The notes: generated from the sequence alone by a model not told the origin. A stretch of 64,000 nucleotides of DNA from Aselliscus stoliczkanus (GCA_033961575.1 CM066737.1:86238271-86302270), one strand, 5' to 3'. Positions 1-12,894 are shown, counted from the stretch's first letter. Translations and numbers: made by a program.

Positions 1-2795
1 GCTCTCAAGCAGGAATTGGACCTACAAAGGAAACAAAGCCTCAGTTGTATATACCACTCAAAGAAAGTGGGTTCTCTATTCCCTTTTTCCAATCTCTTGC
101 CAGTCATTCCTTTTCGCAAAATTAATGGGAAGCTAGTTGTCAATGGATACTGGGAAATCCAGTTTTTAGGAATCATTCCTCTATAATAAAAATCAGAACA
201 TGATAAAGCTGGAGAAATGGTCTTTAAAAAATAACAGCATTCTGTTCCACTTCCAAAAATATTAACACAAGCATGCTATCCCTCTAAAATAACTTCTCTA
301 GTTTAATTGTTAAGATACTCTCCCACCATGATTGTAATACTTTGAAACACGTCTATTTGCTTCTTTGCTTTCTCCTAATATTGCCTTTGCATCCCACTTA
401 TTTTCTTAGATTCAATATCCATTATCTAATAGTATGTTTGTACCCCAAATTCCCTTGCTCCAATGTCTTAATTATACCTAATCCCAGATGAATCCAAAAC
501 ATTGTTTTCTCTTTTCTTGATCTCCAGCTTTCAAAGGCTCCCTGAGAAAAAGTACATAATAGTTAAGATTGTTTCTTTTATCAATTCATGATCACTAACC
601 TAAAAGGACTTTCAGTATTGTCCTATAATTCTGCTGTTAATCTGGACTTTCTACAGTGTGTTTTTCTGTTCTACGCCATCCTTAAATGGCCATGTCCCCA
701 ACATTTGCTGTAGTTTCAGGTGATAATCCCTTCTAATTCACCAAAAAAATAAATAAGATAAAGAAATAAATGAATAAATAAATAAATAGAAGACATGACA
801 GGGGAACTTTCCTGTTAATGAACGTAATAGAATTACTACTATGCTCCCATCATCTTCATCTCTTTTGGTACTTTCACAGAACAGAATCCCTATTCCTAGT
901 AAAGACAATTCCATTACTCCTGATTTGGATTGCACTACCTTCCACCCTCCCCAGATCCTTATGTTGTTCAATGTCTTTTCAACCGCCAAACCTGTCCTCC
1001 TTTTTTGTTTGTCTCAGTGTGTAGTTGCAGCATTCATCCAGTTCCATAAGCCAGTCACCTAGCAATAATCTTTGACTTCACGCTCTCTCATCATCTACTA
1101 TATCCTATCTGTTATCAATCCTATCCATTTTACCTCCTAGATACTTCCTTAATCTATCTATTGTACACCATTCATCATTGTAAATGGCAAATTAATGCAT
1201 GAACCTAAATTTCCCTGCTTGCTTTGCTTGGTGCCTATAATATTTGTGGGAGAAAAATTTATGAACAAATGTATCTGTTTGTCTTCCCTATATTTTCCCT
1301 TCTGTTCCTCCATTCTCCTATTCCCATTTCAAGCAATTGTCCTGGACTCCTGAAAAAATTGTTTTCTCAGGCACTGTTCCATTTGTAAGCAACAAGGTAT
1401 GAAGGTGGAGATTAAAGGCAATTGGAAGATTAAAGACCAGTGGGTACAACAAGCAGTGCCTGACACTACCTTATTACTGGACAGAGCCCTGGAGCTGCAC
1501 CAAGTTATTAGAGGGACATAACTTGGCTGTAATAAGCATGATATGTCCATCTCACCAAATATTTCAGCATCCCAAACATTGCACAGAAACATTTATCAAC
1601 AGTACAGGAGGGTACTGGTGACCTGTTACCGAAAGATCAGCGGCACCTCCATAATACCTTCACGTTACAGGATTTTTATGCAACTCTGGTTTATATGTAC
1701 CTCAAATAATGACTGCATCTGAATTCTCTACCTGCTCAGTTATTTAAAGGATTAAATTCATTTAAATCAAGTGATGAATCACTAGGTTTATAGCAGCAAC
1801 TCATAACTTTATTTTGTGTAGAAGATTTATAGTTAAATCATGGCAGTCATCATCCATATATGGCAAACACTTTGCTTGTATTATTTGCACTAACTGGAAT
1901 AACACACCTTCCACAAGAAAACTAAGAAAGAATTAACGAAGTAGGGAATAAAACGTTTTTATCCTTTGAAATTATGTTTGTCAAGAAGCTTGTAAACTCT
2001 GACATTTGATCTCTGGGAGAAATTAAAATGAAAACCAATCTAGAAATTTAGAGATTGGTTTCTTTACTTAATTCTAAATATCTTGGTACTAATTGAGTAT
2101 ATAGTATTGTATCATATCCTTTATTATACAATATGTAGTTGCCCATGTGCTCCTAATGTGGAAGGAAAAATAACGGTGTTAGTTTTGGTATAGCTATTCC
2201 ATGATAAAAGGGGAATGATGACCATCTTCATTTCCAAAGGGAGAGCAGGAATACAACACATTCTATGCTAGAAATGTTAAATTTTAAAATATTTTGAGCA
2301 TTTTGAACTCAATGATTTTGAAACTTTTTAAAGAAAGTAAAACATATATACATAATTTCTATACGTTTAAAAGCAGTTGTTAAATTGTTAAGACTTGCCT
2401 TTTTTCCAAAGTTGAGATATGCTTGTCATACCTTCAAATAGACTCCAGAGGGCGATCAAGTTGCATCATTGCAAACAAGCGCATCAAAATTTAACATTGC
2501 TTCCAATAAAAGCATGGACTTTCTAAAGTTTGAAAAGACAGTTAATCCTTGAAAAAAATACCACCTGATGTCTGAATAGGTCTGAAAATATTGGGTGTTT
2601 AAGAAGGAGACCATGTATAAATTGATATAAATTTAATATATATAAATTTAGCAGAGCGAAGGTCTGCATCTAGATAGACCTCACAAACTAGTAGATGAGC
2701 AAAATTTGTCGTCAGTTCATGCACGCTCCAGGTTTCCTGCTCACTCAAAGTCTGCCTATTTCCAGTATCTAGTAAGCAAACAGAATTTGGCTTTG
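1..2795. other. Unassigned AT-rich DNA
   Basis: I see no gene or confidently assignable repeat. A short (AATA)n run lies at about 755-790. The pyrimidine-rich stretch at 930-1190 vaguely resembles old LINE-derived sequence but is too diverged to name. Open frames here are 60-90 codons and carry no recognisable motif. Confidence 0.6.
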
Positions 2796-2799
2796 TGTT

Positions 2800-2960
2800 T
2801 CATCAGACCTAGATTCAAAGGTCAGCTCTGCAATTGATATATTACCTTGTAAACAGAGTTTTATTTGAAGAATGGGGTAAATAATATCTTCCTCATGTCT
2901 CACAGTTTTGTGAGACCTAAATGAGACAAATATATATATGAAAACACCACAATGACTGGT
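2800..2960 (+). repeat. MIR SINE, diverged
   Basis: The order of blocks fits the ancient tRNA-derived MIR in sense orientation: a 'gaatggggtaaataatat' segment, then 'cttcctcatgtctcacag', then 'tgtgagacctaaatgagac'. These correspond to the MIR core where the model reads roughly 'aaaatggggataataatag' and 'gttgtgaggattaaatgag'. It is a decayed fragment without visible target duplications. Confidence 0.6.
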
Positions 2961-2964
2961 GGGT

Positions 2965-3485
2965 AAATATTACCTTCTATCCATTTCTTTTTTTCGTACT
3001 AATCCCCTGCCCTCCACCTTACATCAAGAAAGAGAAAAATAGGATCTAATTAGGGCATTAACTTCAATGTTTTGGTGACATATCACTCTGATATTACTTG
3101 TCCCCAGCGTGTATTTTTCAAAACCTCATAGAAATAAAATAGTGATTAAGTTGGAATAAAAATCCCCTGGCAGAAATATATCTAATAAATGTTGTATGTT
3201 TGTTAGTCCTTGACTGGGTAATGGCTAGAATGAATAACGAAAATCCATCCAATTGGCTCTTACTTTGTATCATTGGATTATTATTTCTATTTATTTCATC
3301 GTTATTAAAGCTACATCCCTGAGAACATTATTTGAATTTACCTTGTAACTGCCCTGTCTCATTATTCCTGACCTATGTCTAACCAGCAGATAATTACTTT
3401 GGATTCTTCTTAAAAAGTTTCTCAAGCATTGCTTCTCTTCTACGCCTTTAGATTATGCCCTCATAAAATAACCTTCCTGAAAATC
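2965..3485. other. No recognisable feature
   Basis: AT-rich sequence with no repeat or coding signal that I can assign. Confidence 0.5.
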
Positions 3486-3489
3486 TCCC

Positions 3490-3995
3490 TAATTTTAGTC
3501 ACTGACTCAGATGGCCTTAATGTTCCCCTCAGTTTGACTAAACGTTAGACAGGTTTCTTCATGACTGTAGGCCCCTGACCTCCCTTTTCTGAAAGCATTT
3601 ACTTTAAGAAACATGGGACTGTAAATTTTTTCTTTTCTCCTTAGAGATGTAAATTTTCTCCTAGTAACTTGATACATTAACAACCCAGGAATGTCGAGGA
3701 CCTGGAAGTCATCTCTTTGAAACAAAAACTGCAAGACAGATAGGTCCCCTACTTCCCAGTCTGTGTGACTGGTGTAGGAGCCTCACTTTAATAAGAGCCA
3801 ATTAGCAAACACAGATGGCCTAATCACACTGACCAACCTGTCCCCCAACATTTTCCAGCACTTTCCTTACAGCTCATGCTTAAAAACTTTACTGCCTTTT
3901 TTTATTTCAGCAGAGTTGAGTTCAGTCTCTCTCCCTTGCTGCAATTGTCTTGACCCTTATTGTAATAGTCTTAATAAAACCTTCCTTGCCTGTTT
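3490..3995 (+). repeat. Possible solo LTR of an old class I endogenous retrovirus
   Basis: The right end has LTR-like architecture: a TATA-like stretch near 3880 ('cttaaaaac'), a pyrimidine-rich 'ctctctcccttgctgcaat' block, and a polyadenylation signal 'aataaaa' near 3972 followed by 'ccttccttgcctgttta'. The upstream segments around 3640-3730 recall MER41-type LTRs. I see no terminal TG/CA pair or target duplication with certainty and no retroviral coding sequence next to it. An LTR is an inference; another polyadenylated repeat is possible. Confidence 0.35.
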
Positions 3996-4024
3996 AACCA
4001 TCGGATGCCATTTTTCCTTGCTAT

Positions 4025-4440
4025 CACTCTATCACCAACTCCAGAGTGCCTTTCAGATTAATGTTTATAAAACTTTGAATCACTCCATATTTCCTGTGGC
4101 ATACAGCCTACCATTGAAACTCATCTACAGTCTTGCACCTTCCAAACACAGTCTTATCTTCCACTTCTTGAATTCCCTCCTCCGGTAAAATTAGTACATT
4201 ACCTATCTAAATGTAGCTAATATTTCCCCAATTTGAGATTTTGTTTATGCCTTCTTTAACATATTTTAATATCTGAAAATTTTATTATATTGTATCTGCC
4301 CATGTATAACACAAATAAAACAGTAATCACTTCACTGCTTTACAAATGAGAAATTTAGTGTAGGGAATTAATAACACTAGTGATGAGACTGCTGAGAAGT
4401 AAAGAAGGGCCAGTGAGATAACACAGTGATTAGCAGGAAC
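4025..4440. other. Unassigned, possibly L2-like DNA
   Basis: The stretch at about 4025-4200 recalls the 3' half of old L2 LINEs, but the match is too weak to call. The rest shows nothing. Confidence 0.3.
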
Positions 4441-4449
4441 AGGAATCTA

Positions 4450-4528
4450 TTGGGTTCTCGGAAAACTCATGACAGTTTTACAACGAAAAACAGAGAAAAA
4501 GTACGTCATGACTTTTCCAACAACCCAA
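4450..4528. mobile_element. Mariner-derived MITE, about 79 bp
   Basis: Both ends carry inverted copies of the terminal repeat of the full-length mariner at 39940-41191. The right end read in reverse is 'ttgggttgttggaaaagtca', identical to the left terminus of that mariner. The left end differs by a few substitutions. It follows a TA (4448-4449); the duplicate on the right has decayed to CA. Only about 30 bp lie between the termini, so this is a MADE1-like internal-deletion derivative. It has no coding capacity. Confidence 0.85.
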
Positions 4529-4905
4529 CACTTCTACCTCTGTATTGGAAAGCCAAAGTCAAGATATGTTTGTAAAGGAGCCCAAGGCCAGGTTACCTGA
4601 TCAGTGTTGGACCATAGCAGTTCTGTTTTACAGGAGCTGGAGCCATGGAGGTTACACAGTCGCTGCTGGAGGAGCTTCTCAAAGTAGAGAGAAGGGGAGA
4701 AATTTCTTAGCTTCTTCCTAAACTCCCATAGACTGTCAATGCCTCTTTTTGGTTGCACCTGAGCAGAATAAGCTGCTTGTGTGAATTTCCTGTCGTGTGA
4801 AACAAAACAGAGCCAGGAAGGAGCAATGAGTGAATCCAAGGAAAAGCAGGCCAGAACCAGCACATTTGCTTAAATGTTATACAAGTACAGCAGCCTGTTT
4901 TATGG

Positions 4906-6185
4906 TTTTTCTCCTTTTATTGAGATATGATTGACATATAATATTGCTTAAGTTTAAGGTGTACAACCTGTTATATGTTATACATTGTGAAATGTTAACC
5001 ACAGAAGGGTGAGTTAACACTTTCATCACCTCACATAATTACCATTTCTGTTTTGTGGTGAGGACATTTAAGATTTATTCTCTTGGTAACTTTCAAGTAT
5101 ATGATATATATAATATAGTATTGTTAACTATAATTACTATGCTGTACATTAGATCCTCAGAACATATCCATCTATATAACTGGAAGTTTTTCATTCCTTT
5201 TTCTTTTGTCTTCTCTGACTAGATAATTTCAAAGTTCCCATCTTCTGATACAGATTCTTTCTTCTGCTATTGATTCTCTCCATTGCATTTTTAATTTCAC
5301 TTATTGTATTCTTCAGCTCCAGAATTTGTTTGGTTATTTTTTAGGATTTCTATATTTTTGTTCAAGTTCTCATTTTGTTCATGTTTTGTTTTCCTGATTT
5401 TGTTGGATTGTCTTTCCGCATTTTCTTGTAGCTCATTGAGCTTCCTTAAAACAAGTGTTTTGAATTTGTTTTTTGAATTTTTTATTAGATGATAAAATAC
5501 ACACAAATCTCCATGTCTTTGGGATCAGGTACTAGAAGACTATTGTAATCCTTTAGTGGTGTCATGTGACCTTGATTTTTCACGTACCTTGGAGCTGTTT
5601 TTTTTTTTTTCACAATTATTTATTTCTTTTATTAAACATTTCACTGAAAATCCATTCATGTTCAAGCACTCTGTTAAATAACATTCACCATTTTTTTTCT
5701 TGTTCCTTGGAGTTTTGCACTGCTGCCTTCACATTTGGAGTAACAGCCACCTTCTCTCGTTTTTACTCATGCCTTGAGAGAGAAATACCTTTCATCAGCC
5801 CCACAAGTGACTCTGAGCCTTTCTCAGTCCTTCTGTGGATATGCCTGCTCCATGTTTCTTGCTCCCTCTTCTAACAGAATTCCTAAGCTTGTATGCCTTC
5901 TCTGGATCCCGCCGAGGTACCAGCCCACATGCTGGCAGCTTCCCTTTTATTTTCCCAAAGGTGGCGCTAATACTCAAGTTTGTGCTCTCTTCCTGGCCCA
6001 CAGAGTTAAGCTGGCTTCCTGTGTGCTTGCTAGCCATCCACCAAATAAATCCCTCTCTCACCACTGCCATTGGGAGCACACACAGGGAGGCAGCCAAAGT
6101 GGGGATGTGTGTGGGTGAGGCACACAGAGCACTGGGGGTGCCTGTAGGCCAGCTGAGGGGAATGCACGGGTGAGACATCCCCAGT
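4906..6185 (-). mobile_element. HAL1-like (half-LINE) L1 relative
   Basis: In minus orientation the order is 5' leader (about 5580-6185), ORF1-like coding (about 5195-5510), then directly an L1 3' UTR (4906-5190) ending in a T-rich tail on the plus strand. No ORF2 lies between. The ORF1-like stretch encodes a charged coiled-coil peptide including 'HEQNENLNKNIEILKNN'; after a frame change it continues as 'LKNTISEIKNAMERINSR', typical of L1 ORF1p. ORF1 joined straight to the 3' UTR is the structure of HAL1. The 5' leader assignment is by recollection of L1-type leaders. An internally deleted L1 is the alternative. Confidence 0.6.
5195..5510 (-). pseudogene. L1/HAL1 ORF1 coiled-coil remnant
   Basis: This encodes part of an ORF1p-type RNA-binding chaperone, which in live elements coats the LINE transcript. 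What is seen is a lysine-, glutamate- and asparagine-rich heptad-like segment in two minus-strand frames joined by at least one frameshift near 5300. There is no RRM or C-terminal domain downstream, so it cannot make a working product. It lies inside the HAL1-like element and has no relation to a host gene. Confidence 0.6.
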
Positions 6186-6439
6186 AGCTCTTGGGCAGAC
6201 TAAGATGCATTTAGTAGGATTTGTGTCCCTTTAATGCCTTCTGAGAGTCCTATTTTCTGTTCTCCCAGCCTCCTCCCAACCCCCATTCATACAGCTTACT
6301 ATTCAGTACTTTTGATATGGTGAGAAAGAAATGGGGCTCTTTGGCAGCATCCTGCAAGGTTGGGGAAACCGAGTGATAATGGCCTATTTTAAAATTACAG
6401 TTTTCCCATTTATTTTCTCCATAGTTTTTACCACCAGCT

Positions 6440-6600
6440 TTACTTCCATAAGCCCCAATTTCCTCATCTCTCAAATAAATATAAAGTGAAGTACCTATCT
6501 TATTGGATTGTTTTAAAGAATAAATGCAATAAGACAGATAAAGTATTCAAAATAGGACTTGATATATAGAGTGTGTTCCCCAAATGAAAACCATCCTGTG
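6440..6600 (+). repeat. MIR SINE, diverged
   Basis: The blocks 'ccaatttcctcatctctcaa', 'aagtgaagtacctatcttat' and 'tggattgttttaaagaataa' correspond in order to the MIR core in sense orientation. The tRNA-like head is missing or too diverged. Confidence 0.6.
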
Positions 6601-6654
6601 ATTGTTTTTGTTATTATTATTGAATGCTGTTATTATTATAATTACCTTTCAATA

Positions 6655-6965
6655 TTCTGCCAAGTCGAATCGTATTTCAATGTCCAGCTCAAATGTCATA
6701 AGCTCCAGATAAACTTATCTGGTCATTTCCTCTAAAAGTGATTTGTTCCTACTCTAAATTCCTACAGTGTACATTATCTGATTTATTTATTTGACATTCA
6801 TCTCTGTGTTTATTTGACTATATGCCATCTCCCCTAACTAGACTATAAAGTTCCGGAGCATAAGGACTCTTGTTTATGTATTTGTGGATCTCCCATAGGA
6901 ATTAATATTGTGCACTATCCAGAAAAAGCACTTCATGAAAATATGTTGAATGATTGAAAGATTCG
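6655..6965 (+). repeat. L2 LINE 3' end
   Basis: The order is typical of an L2 tail in sense orientation: 'cagctcaaatgtcataagct' near 6685, then 'ctagactataaagttccgga' near 6838, then 'atgttgaatgattgaaag' at the 3' end. L2 predates the placental radiation, so this is an old fossil. No ORF survives. Confidence 0.7.
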
Positions 6966-6969
6966 ATTA

Positions 6970-9005
6970 ATCACTAACTCTACTGTAGCTTTGCTGATAA
7001 ATGGAAAAAAACTCATAACTGTGTTTGGGATGTGCTGTGACATGCTAGGATTTATAATCTTCAGAATTTATGAATTTTCCTGTCGGCTCTTGGTTAAGGA
7101 GATCGTATAAGATAACTTGGATAAATTTTAGCTCCATGAGATTAGTAAATGGGGTTTTCCCTATTTTTTATAGTTTTATACATATTCATAATTACCTCTT
7201 GCACTTTCAGTATTTTAGCATGTGTAGCTATGAGAAGTTGCTTAGCTGAGTAGACACCTGTTATTTCTGAGCCCTTTCTATATTTGAAAGCAAAAAGATG
7301 GTTATAGTAATCATGTCATGCATTTTTATAGTGCTCTATCATTATTTCAGAGAGCTGAACTGTCTTCATGCAGTCATACCATTTACATAATAACGTGGTA
7401 TGGAAATTTATATTATATATGCAATCCCCAAGGGTATTTTTTATCACTTGGAATTTTGCCAACCTTATTATTCATGGCTGATTAATAAAAAAACTTGTTG
7501 GCAGATGGCCCTGAGATTGGCTTCTAGCAATACAGGGACAAGGATTGGGAGGGATAATGGTGGCTCCATGAGTGAGAGGGAATTTAGAATAAGGTTGTCT
7601 CAGCAGGAAAATCCAGGACAGAGAAGAGAGAAATCACAATATAGGGAAGAGGGACTAGAGTAAGAGTGTTATAAAGGCAACTTTCCTTTTCTTCCTTACA
7701 TCTAGTTTCCTCTTTGTTTGACAATTTCTCCAGCCTTTTTTAAAACCACATATCCCTAATGGTGGAAAACTTCAGTTGGGGAAGAAGGATACCTCCATAG
7801 GTAGTCCAATTGTACTATCATTCACTTCTGTCCTTGGTTTGCAACACTTTTATTCTCTGTGCTCCTTTATCCATTAGTCAAAAACAAGCAAACGAACAAA
7901 CAATAAGATTGAGAATGGTGAGGGCAGGCAGAGGACTGCTGGTCAGTACTGAGAAGGACAATCCCAACGGGAGGAGGATGGACTCAGAGGCAGCAAATTC
8001 CAGAGTGAGAGGAAAAAGGAACACCTGTGGCTGCACCAAACTGGGATGTCATCTGTGTTACAACAAAACAAAATGAATGGATATGTGGGCAAGGAGACTG
8101 TAAGTTAGACTTATCCTCTTGATGCTTTTATCGGTCTTTCGGAATGTCTCGTGATGCCCCAGAAGACACATTAAAAACTGGAAATTATAGGTACATAATG
8201 GATCACATCAGATAAATTCAATAGCATGTGCTCAGTCTTCGCTCTTAAGTTGTATCTTATCACTTAATTTCTGGAAATATGTTTTACTGCTCTTCCTATT
8301 TTCTGAATTTAAAAAATAAATATAAGATAAATATAGCCTTAACTGAATTCTCATTCCTGGCTCTGAAATCCAGTTCTCTAATTCTTATTCTATCCAGCCC
8401 CCTGATTTTTCTTGGACCTAACCAATACAGCTCTTCATCTGTCTAGGTAAATTCAAGAACTCTACAATTAATTTATTTTACAGTAAAAAATAGGTTTATT
8501 ATGGACAAAAGATATGAATATTTATGTGTATGCATATATTTTTTTTCTTAAAATTCCACCTGTGCAAAACTCATTGGGCAGGGCATCAGGTAAAAGTGAA
8601 GCCAATATTCTCGTTCCTTTATTGAGAATACAGTGAAGCTAAGCTATAATAGGCTATAATGTCTTTCCCACCATTTATACCTTAGGTGTATAGTGTAAAC
8701 TTCAAACCAGAATAAACTACTTTTGCAAAGGCCACACAGAGGAGAAAAACAATGACTTCTGTTATAAAGATTCACTATAATATAGTCCAGTTTGAACAGA
8801 TAGCAAGGATCAAGTTTACGCATTCTCCTTTAACTGATTTTCTCTGCTTCATCCCTGTTAAAGGAACCAATCTTCAGCCATATTCTAGTAGTGATAAGTT
8901 ATTTACATGTTTAGATGTCAGAGAGTCGCCTCCTTCAGGCCGTGAAACAATTTCTTTAACTGGTTTTGATGCTTCACTAGAGTAACATGCCTTCCAATTT
9001 TGTAA
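6970..9005. other. Unassigned DNA
   Basis: The only open frames are about 75-90 codons (for example 7400-7663 and 7810-8076). They lack a family motif and are best read as chance. I recognise no repeat here. Confidence 0.5.
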
Positions 9006-9009
9006 AGAC

Positions 9010-9200
9010 TACAGGCACCCAGTGCTTTCCAAATGTGTTAAATAGGTCCTTACAATAATCATGTGAAGTATGTTTTATTCTATTTTTACAGATGAGGGAG
9101 TGAAAGCATCAACTTAGTAAGTGGTGGAGCTGGAATTTAAACCTATCCAAATTTATTTACCTCTAGTTCTTATGCTCTTACACATTTTAGCCACACTCTT
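9010..9200 (-). repeat. MIR SINE, antisense
   Basis: Plus-strand blocks 'tttttacagatgagggagtg', 'aacttagtaagtggtggagc' and 'tggaatttaaacctatccaa' match the reverse complement of MIR (model: 'ttttacagatgaggaaactg', 'agtaagtggcagagctggg'). Confidence 0.75.
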
Positions 9201-9204
9201 TATA

Positions 9205-11960
9205 AGGCATGGAAACAATTTTCAGCAAAATATTCAGTCTGGTGGAATATTTCTAGCTTATGCTTTCTAATGACAGAATACCCAAAACACAAACTTCAAC
9301 AGTATCAAATGCCAGAAGCTGTGCTTAATGGCATGATACAACCATGATGTACAAGGTACACTGAAGGAAGAGTGATGAGGACTATAGTTGCCTTCATTCT
9401 TTGCCCACATGACTGTATTGTGCTAGAGGAGCCACCTTTAGGGGCACCATGCAAGCCATTATGTCACAGAATTTTTAAACAGGAATATCATTACTGGTGG
9501 ATTTACCCATAGAAGTGTTACACCAAAGGAGGTAGGTGAGAACGGATGTTAGGAGAACTAGCCAAAAAATGGAAGGTAGAAGGTATTGAAATGCTGTCAG
9601 GATGGAGGAAAATCATAGCAGAGAAGTAATAGAAATAAAAGAAGATCATTGAGGATAAGGAAAGAATACTACAGCATGAGAGGAAAGTAGGGAGAAAGAT
9701 GATTCATGATCCTGGCAGCAAAATTTGCTGTTCTTAAGGCAGCCATTTCTGTAGACTTCAACATGTGATGAACACATTCTTTGGGTACTATATTTTTAGC
9801 CCTGTAACTATTGCACTGAAAATTATATCCATTCACAACTGAAAATGGAAAGGCTAAAATTTTGCTGGGTATCCTCGTTTGAATTGGTTACGTTGTCAAA
9901 GGCCAGTTTATGACCTGAACATACATTTCGGTTCAGTCTCCTCACCTGTAGCTGCCATAATGCTCAATTAAGAACCAGTGCTACTATTTCTTTGAAATGA
10001 TAGAGTCCCATACACCTTGAACCACCTCTTATCCTCCTACTGGAACTGTTACAATAGGTCTGGGAGTACAGAGAGCAAAATAGTAGTATTCAGATGGACT
10101 AATTGTGCAAATGGCAGTATAACAGATTAGAGGCACAAGAAGAGGGGAAAGCCTCATGACACTAATTTCTCAGACTGAAACCAATAACTTGTGTCTGTAT
10201 TTGCAGAAGGGCTGAGTAGTGGAAATGTGTCAGAAGTTATACTTGGTCTTCTATTCAGATGGATTCCCCTTATTTATGGTATATTAGCTGTCACTTTGTC
10301 TCTTTTTAAATATTTCTGTGTTTTATTGGATTCTTATTTGAGGCTGCTGGTGGGAGTAGAAAAATATTAAGGAGGTAATGGCATTTTTAAATTATACTGC
10401 AACTGATATCAAGGATATTATTTTGTATAGACATATGGAAAAAGTTTACAAATCAATGTCACTATTGAAGTGGGGATCCTACTTTTCCTAATTATAGGAA
10501 GTATATCATATGCACATAATGGATTTGCATATTAACTTGTAGAAATGGGAGTGAAAAAAACTCATGTGTAGTACAAATTAACTGAAAACTCCTCAAATAA
10601 TCCATGAAGTATTCATGGTTTTGTGTTTACAGCCCTGAATAGCAATTTTAATGCCAGACCATGAAAAGCGTTGAATTAGACCCAAGAAAGCAGCCACCCA
10701 TGGGAATGTCTACAATCAGAGATCTTGGTTTTCAAACCATCTGTCTTTATAATAATTGCGAAGCACTTAGCTGTGGTGGATAATTCTTAAGTATTTCTGC
10801 TTTTTTCTAAGATCTATCTTATACTCTTAATTTTAAACCTCTATAGTTTTAATACAAAGCATTAGATTTTTATTGCTGTGGGAATGAAACCAGATAATAA
10901 ATGTGGATACTTTCAATACAAGATCTAACATGCAGTATATGTGGATATATATTTGCTGGATTTGAGTCAAAATCTTCCTTGATCAGACATAATATAATCT
11001 ATTATTTGAAAAGTTGAAGAGAAGAATGTGGCCACCCATCTCCCTATATTCCAGACTGGTATTTCCTATTATGTTTCCATTGAAGAGCTCTCATTCTAAA
11101 GCCTTTGCTTATTGATCTTATAGCCCTCTATAAAGCAACTTTTAATAATGTGACTCCATCATACCTCACATGTCCCTATTAGCTATTCAGCTATAGAAGT
11201 AGTAGAAGGAAGATCTGAAAATAGAGATTAAGGAATTACCAATCTAGAAGAGATAATTAAGACCTGAAAGTCAGTAAGGTTTATAGGAGTGGTAGTGCAG
11301 AGAGTGTAGAATATAGGGTTGTTACAGTATTTGGAGATTGTTTTAAGATGAAGAGGAGTAAAACAGAAAGTGGACTATATGAGAACTAAAGGAGAAAATA
11401 TTTTGTTTGAAAATGTATAAGATGAATTATACAGTTCACCAGATATTTCTGGCTCTCTGTTTTCTGAAAAGATAGAAGATTTCATTTCTTGGATTATGTA
11501 TGGATTGATGGGACATATAGTTTTGGCAGTGATGTATGAATGAACTTGACACATGTCACTTCTAGGCTGGAGCAATTAACTGGTGTGAGACACTTCAGAG
11601 TTCTTTTTTTCCATCTAGTTTGGCAAATCCCAATGTTCAAGATGGCAGCTGCTCCTCCATGTTGAGTCCCTGAGTGATACGAGAGGCTTACTCCCCCATT
11701 CTTGCACTAACCCGTGATTATTTTACTTCATGAGAAATAAATCTGCTGTTTTAAGTCGTTAAAGTTTTGTAGTTAGTTGCAACTACACACCTCTTAATTT
11801 ATTCACTATTGTAACTTATCTTAACTTGTTCTCACTGACCGGAGTGGGTGGGTGGAAAATGACACATTTAGCAGAAATGCAAAGTATGTGAAGAATGAGG
11901 CAAGAACATTGGATTTAGCTCATTAGATATATCAATATCTGTCTACCTATACATACATAT
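9205..11960. other. Unassigned DNA
   Basis: Mostly unique AT-rich sequence. At 11610-11790 there is a 'gatggcagctgct' to 'aataaatctgctgttttaag' segment that resembles the polyadenylated end of an old LTR or similar repeat. I cannot name it. A related-looking segment lies at 47620-47780. Confidence 0.4.
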
Positions 11961-11967
11961 GTATATG

Positions 11968-12008
11968 TACAGAGAGCAAGAGAGAGAGCGAGAGCAAGAG
12001 CGAGAAAA
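11968..12008. repeat. GA-rich simple repeat
   Basis: An imperfect (GAGA/GAGC)n tract follows a short ATAC-rich stretch. Confidence 0.8.
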
Positions 12009-12129
12009 TTTTGTACATTTATTTTTGTATTAAGAAAATAATATAAATAAGCATGTTATGGAGGAAATGTGTGATTAAGGAATTCCTGGACTCTCCTCTG
12101 CAATGTTTAGCCATAAAAGGAAGGAGAAG

Positions 12130-12234
12130 GTCTGGCCAAGTGGTGCGGTGGTTAAGTGCTGCCTTGGGAGGCCAGAGGCCCCAGTTCGGGTCCCACATAT
12201 GAGGGCCAGTGACACTGCCCTGTAAAAAAAAAAT
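12130..12234 (+). mobile_element. Short tRNA-derived SINE (about 100 bp)
   Basis: The tRNA-like head has an A-box-like 'gtggtgcggtggttaagtg' and a B-box-like 'agttcgggtcccacatatg', then 'agggccagtgacactgccc' and an A-rich tail. It is flanked by 'ggagaag' at 12123-12129 and 12235-12241, a 7-bp target duplication. It is the same short family as the copies at 27591, 33105, 39359, 53972 and 60683. Confidence 0.9.
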
Positions 12235-12363
12235 GGAGAAGAATAGAAGAGCATTAGGAAGCATCAGATGTAGGTAAACTTTCATTTTTTTCCCATCCAC
12301 ATGATGAGAAAACTAATACATATCTTCAAGTAGAGATAAATGATCATAAATGAGGGAGAGATG

Positions 12364-12390
12364 TGCGTGTGTGTGTGTGTGTGTGTGTGT
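12364..12390. repeat. (GT)n microsatellite
   Basis: About 13 GT units, nearly perfect. Confidence 0.95.
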
Positions 12391-12600
12391 TGGGGGAAGA
12401 CAGGGAGACATGTTGCTAGAATAGGATGAGAGTGGGACAAGGTCATAAAATTCAGGACTGAATGGGATTGAATTTGGACATGGGTCACTTAGGTTTATTC
12501 AGGAGGAGGGATGTCCCTTTCTTTGTAAATGGCAGGAAAATGAGAAATGCAGAGGCATGAATATGTTCAATATTAGTATCAAAAATGCACTCATGTCTTT

Positions 12601-12893
12601 TTAGGGAGACCACTTCATGGATGGTGTAGTGGCCTGACCACTGCACTGTACATCTGAAGCTGCCGCTGAATAATATTATATGTCAACTATAATTTAACAC
12701 ATATATTGTCATGGGATGTGGAATATAGTGTGGGGATGGAGTCAATGGAATTGTAATAGATATGTATGATATCGGGGGTGGGGGGCAAGGTGGGGGGAAG
12801 AGATAGTCACTTTGTAAGGGGTGGAAAAGAACTATTGCACTGTTTTGTACATCTGTAACTAATAATAATAATAATAATAAAAGTTTAAAAAGA
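12601..12893 (+). mobile_element. Bat L1-type 3' UTR, 5'-truncated copy
   Basis: This segment runs from 'gggagaccacttcatggat' through 'tatgtcaactataa', then 'gtcatgggatgtggaat', and ends 'tttgtacatctgtaactaa' with an A-rich tail containing (AAT)n. It aligns block by block with 62891-63665, apart from the transposon inserted there. The terminal motif is the one I associate with L1 3' ends ('tgtacacctgaaactaa'). The target duplication is not clear. Confidence 0.65.
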
Positions 12894-12894
12894 T

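Noticed and set aside
5774..6178. Overlapping frames of 112-127 codons on both strands
   Set aside because: They fall in the GC-rich leader of a HAL1-like element; frames open on both strands at once are expected from base composition.
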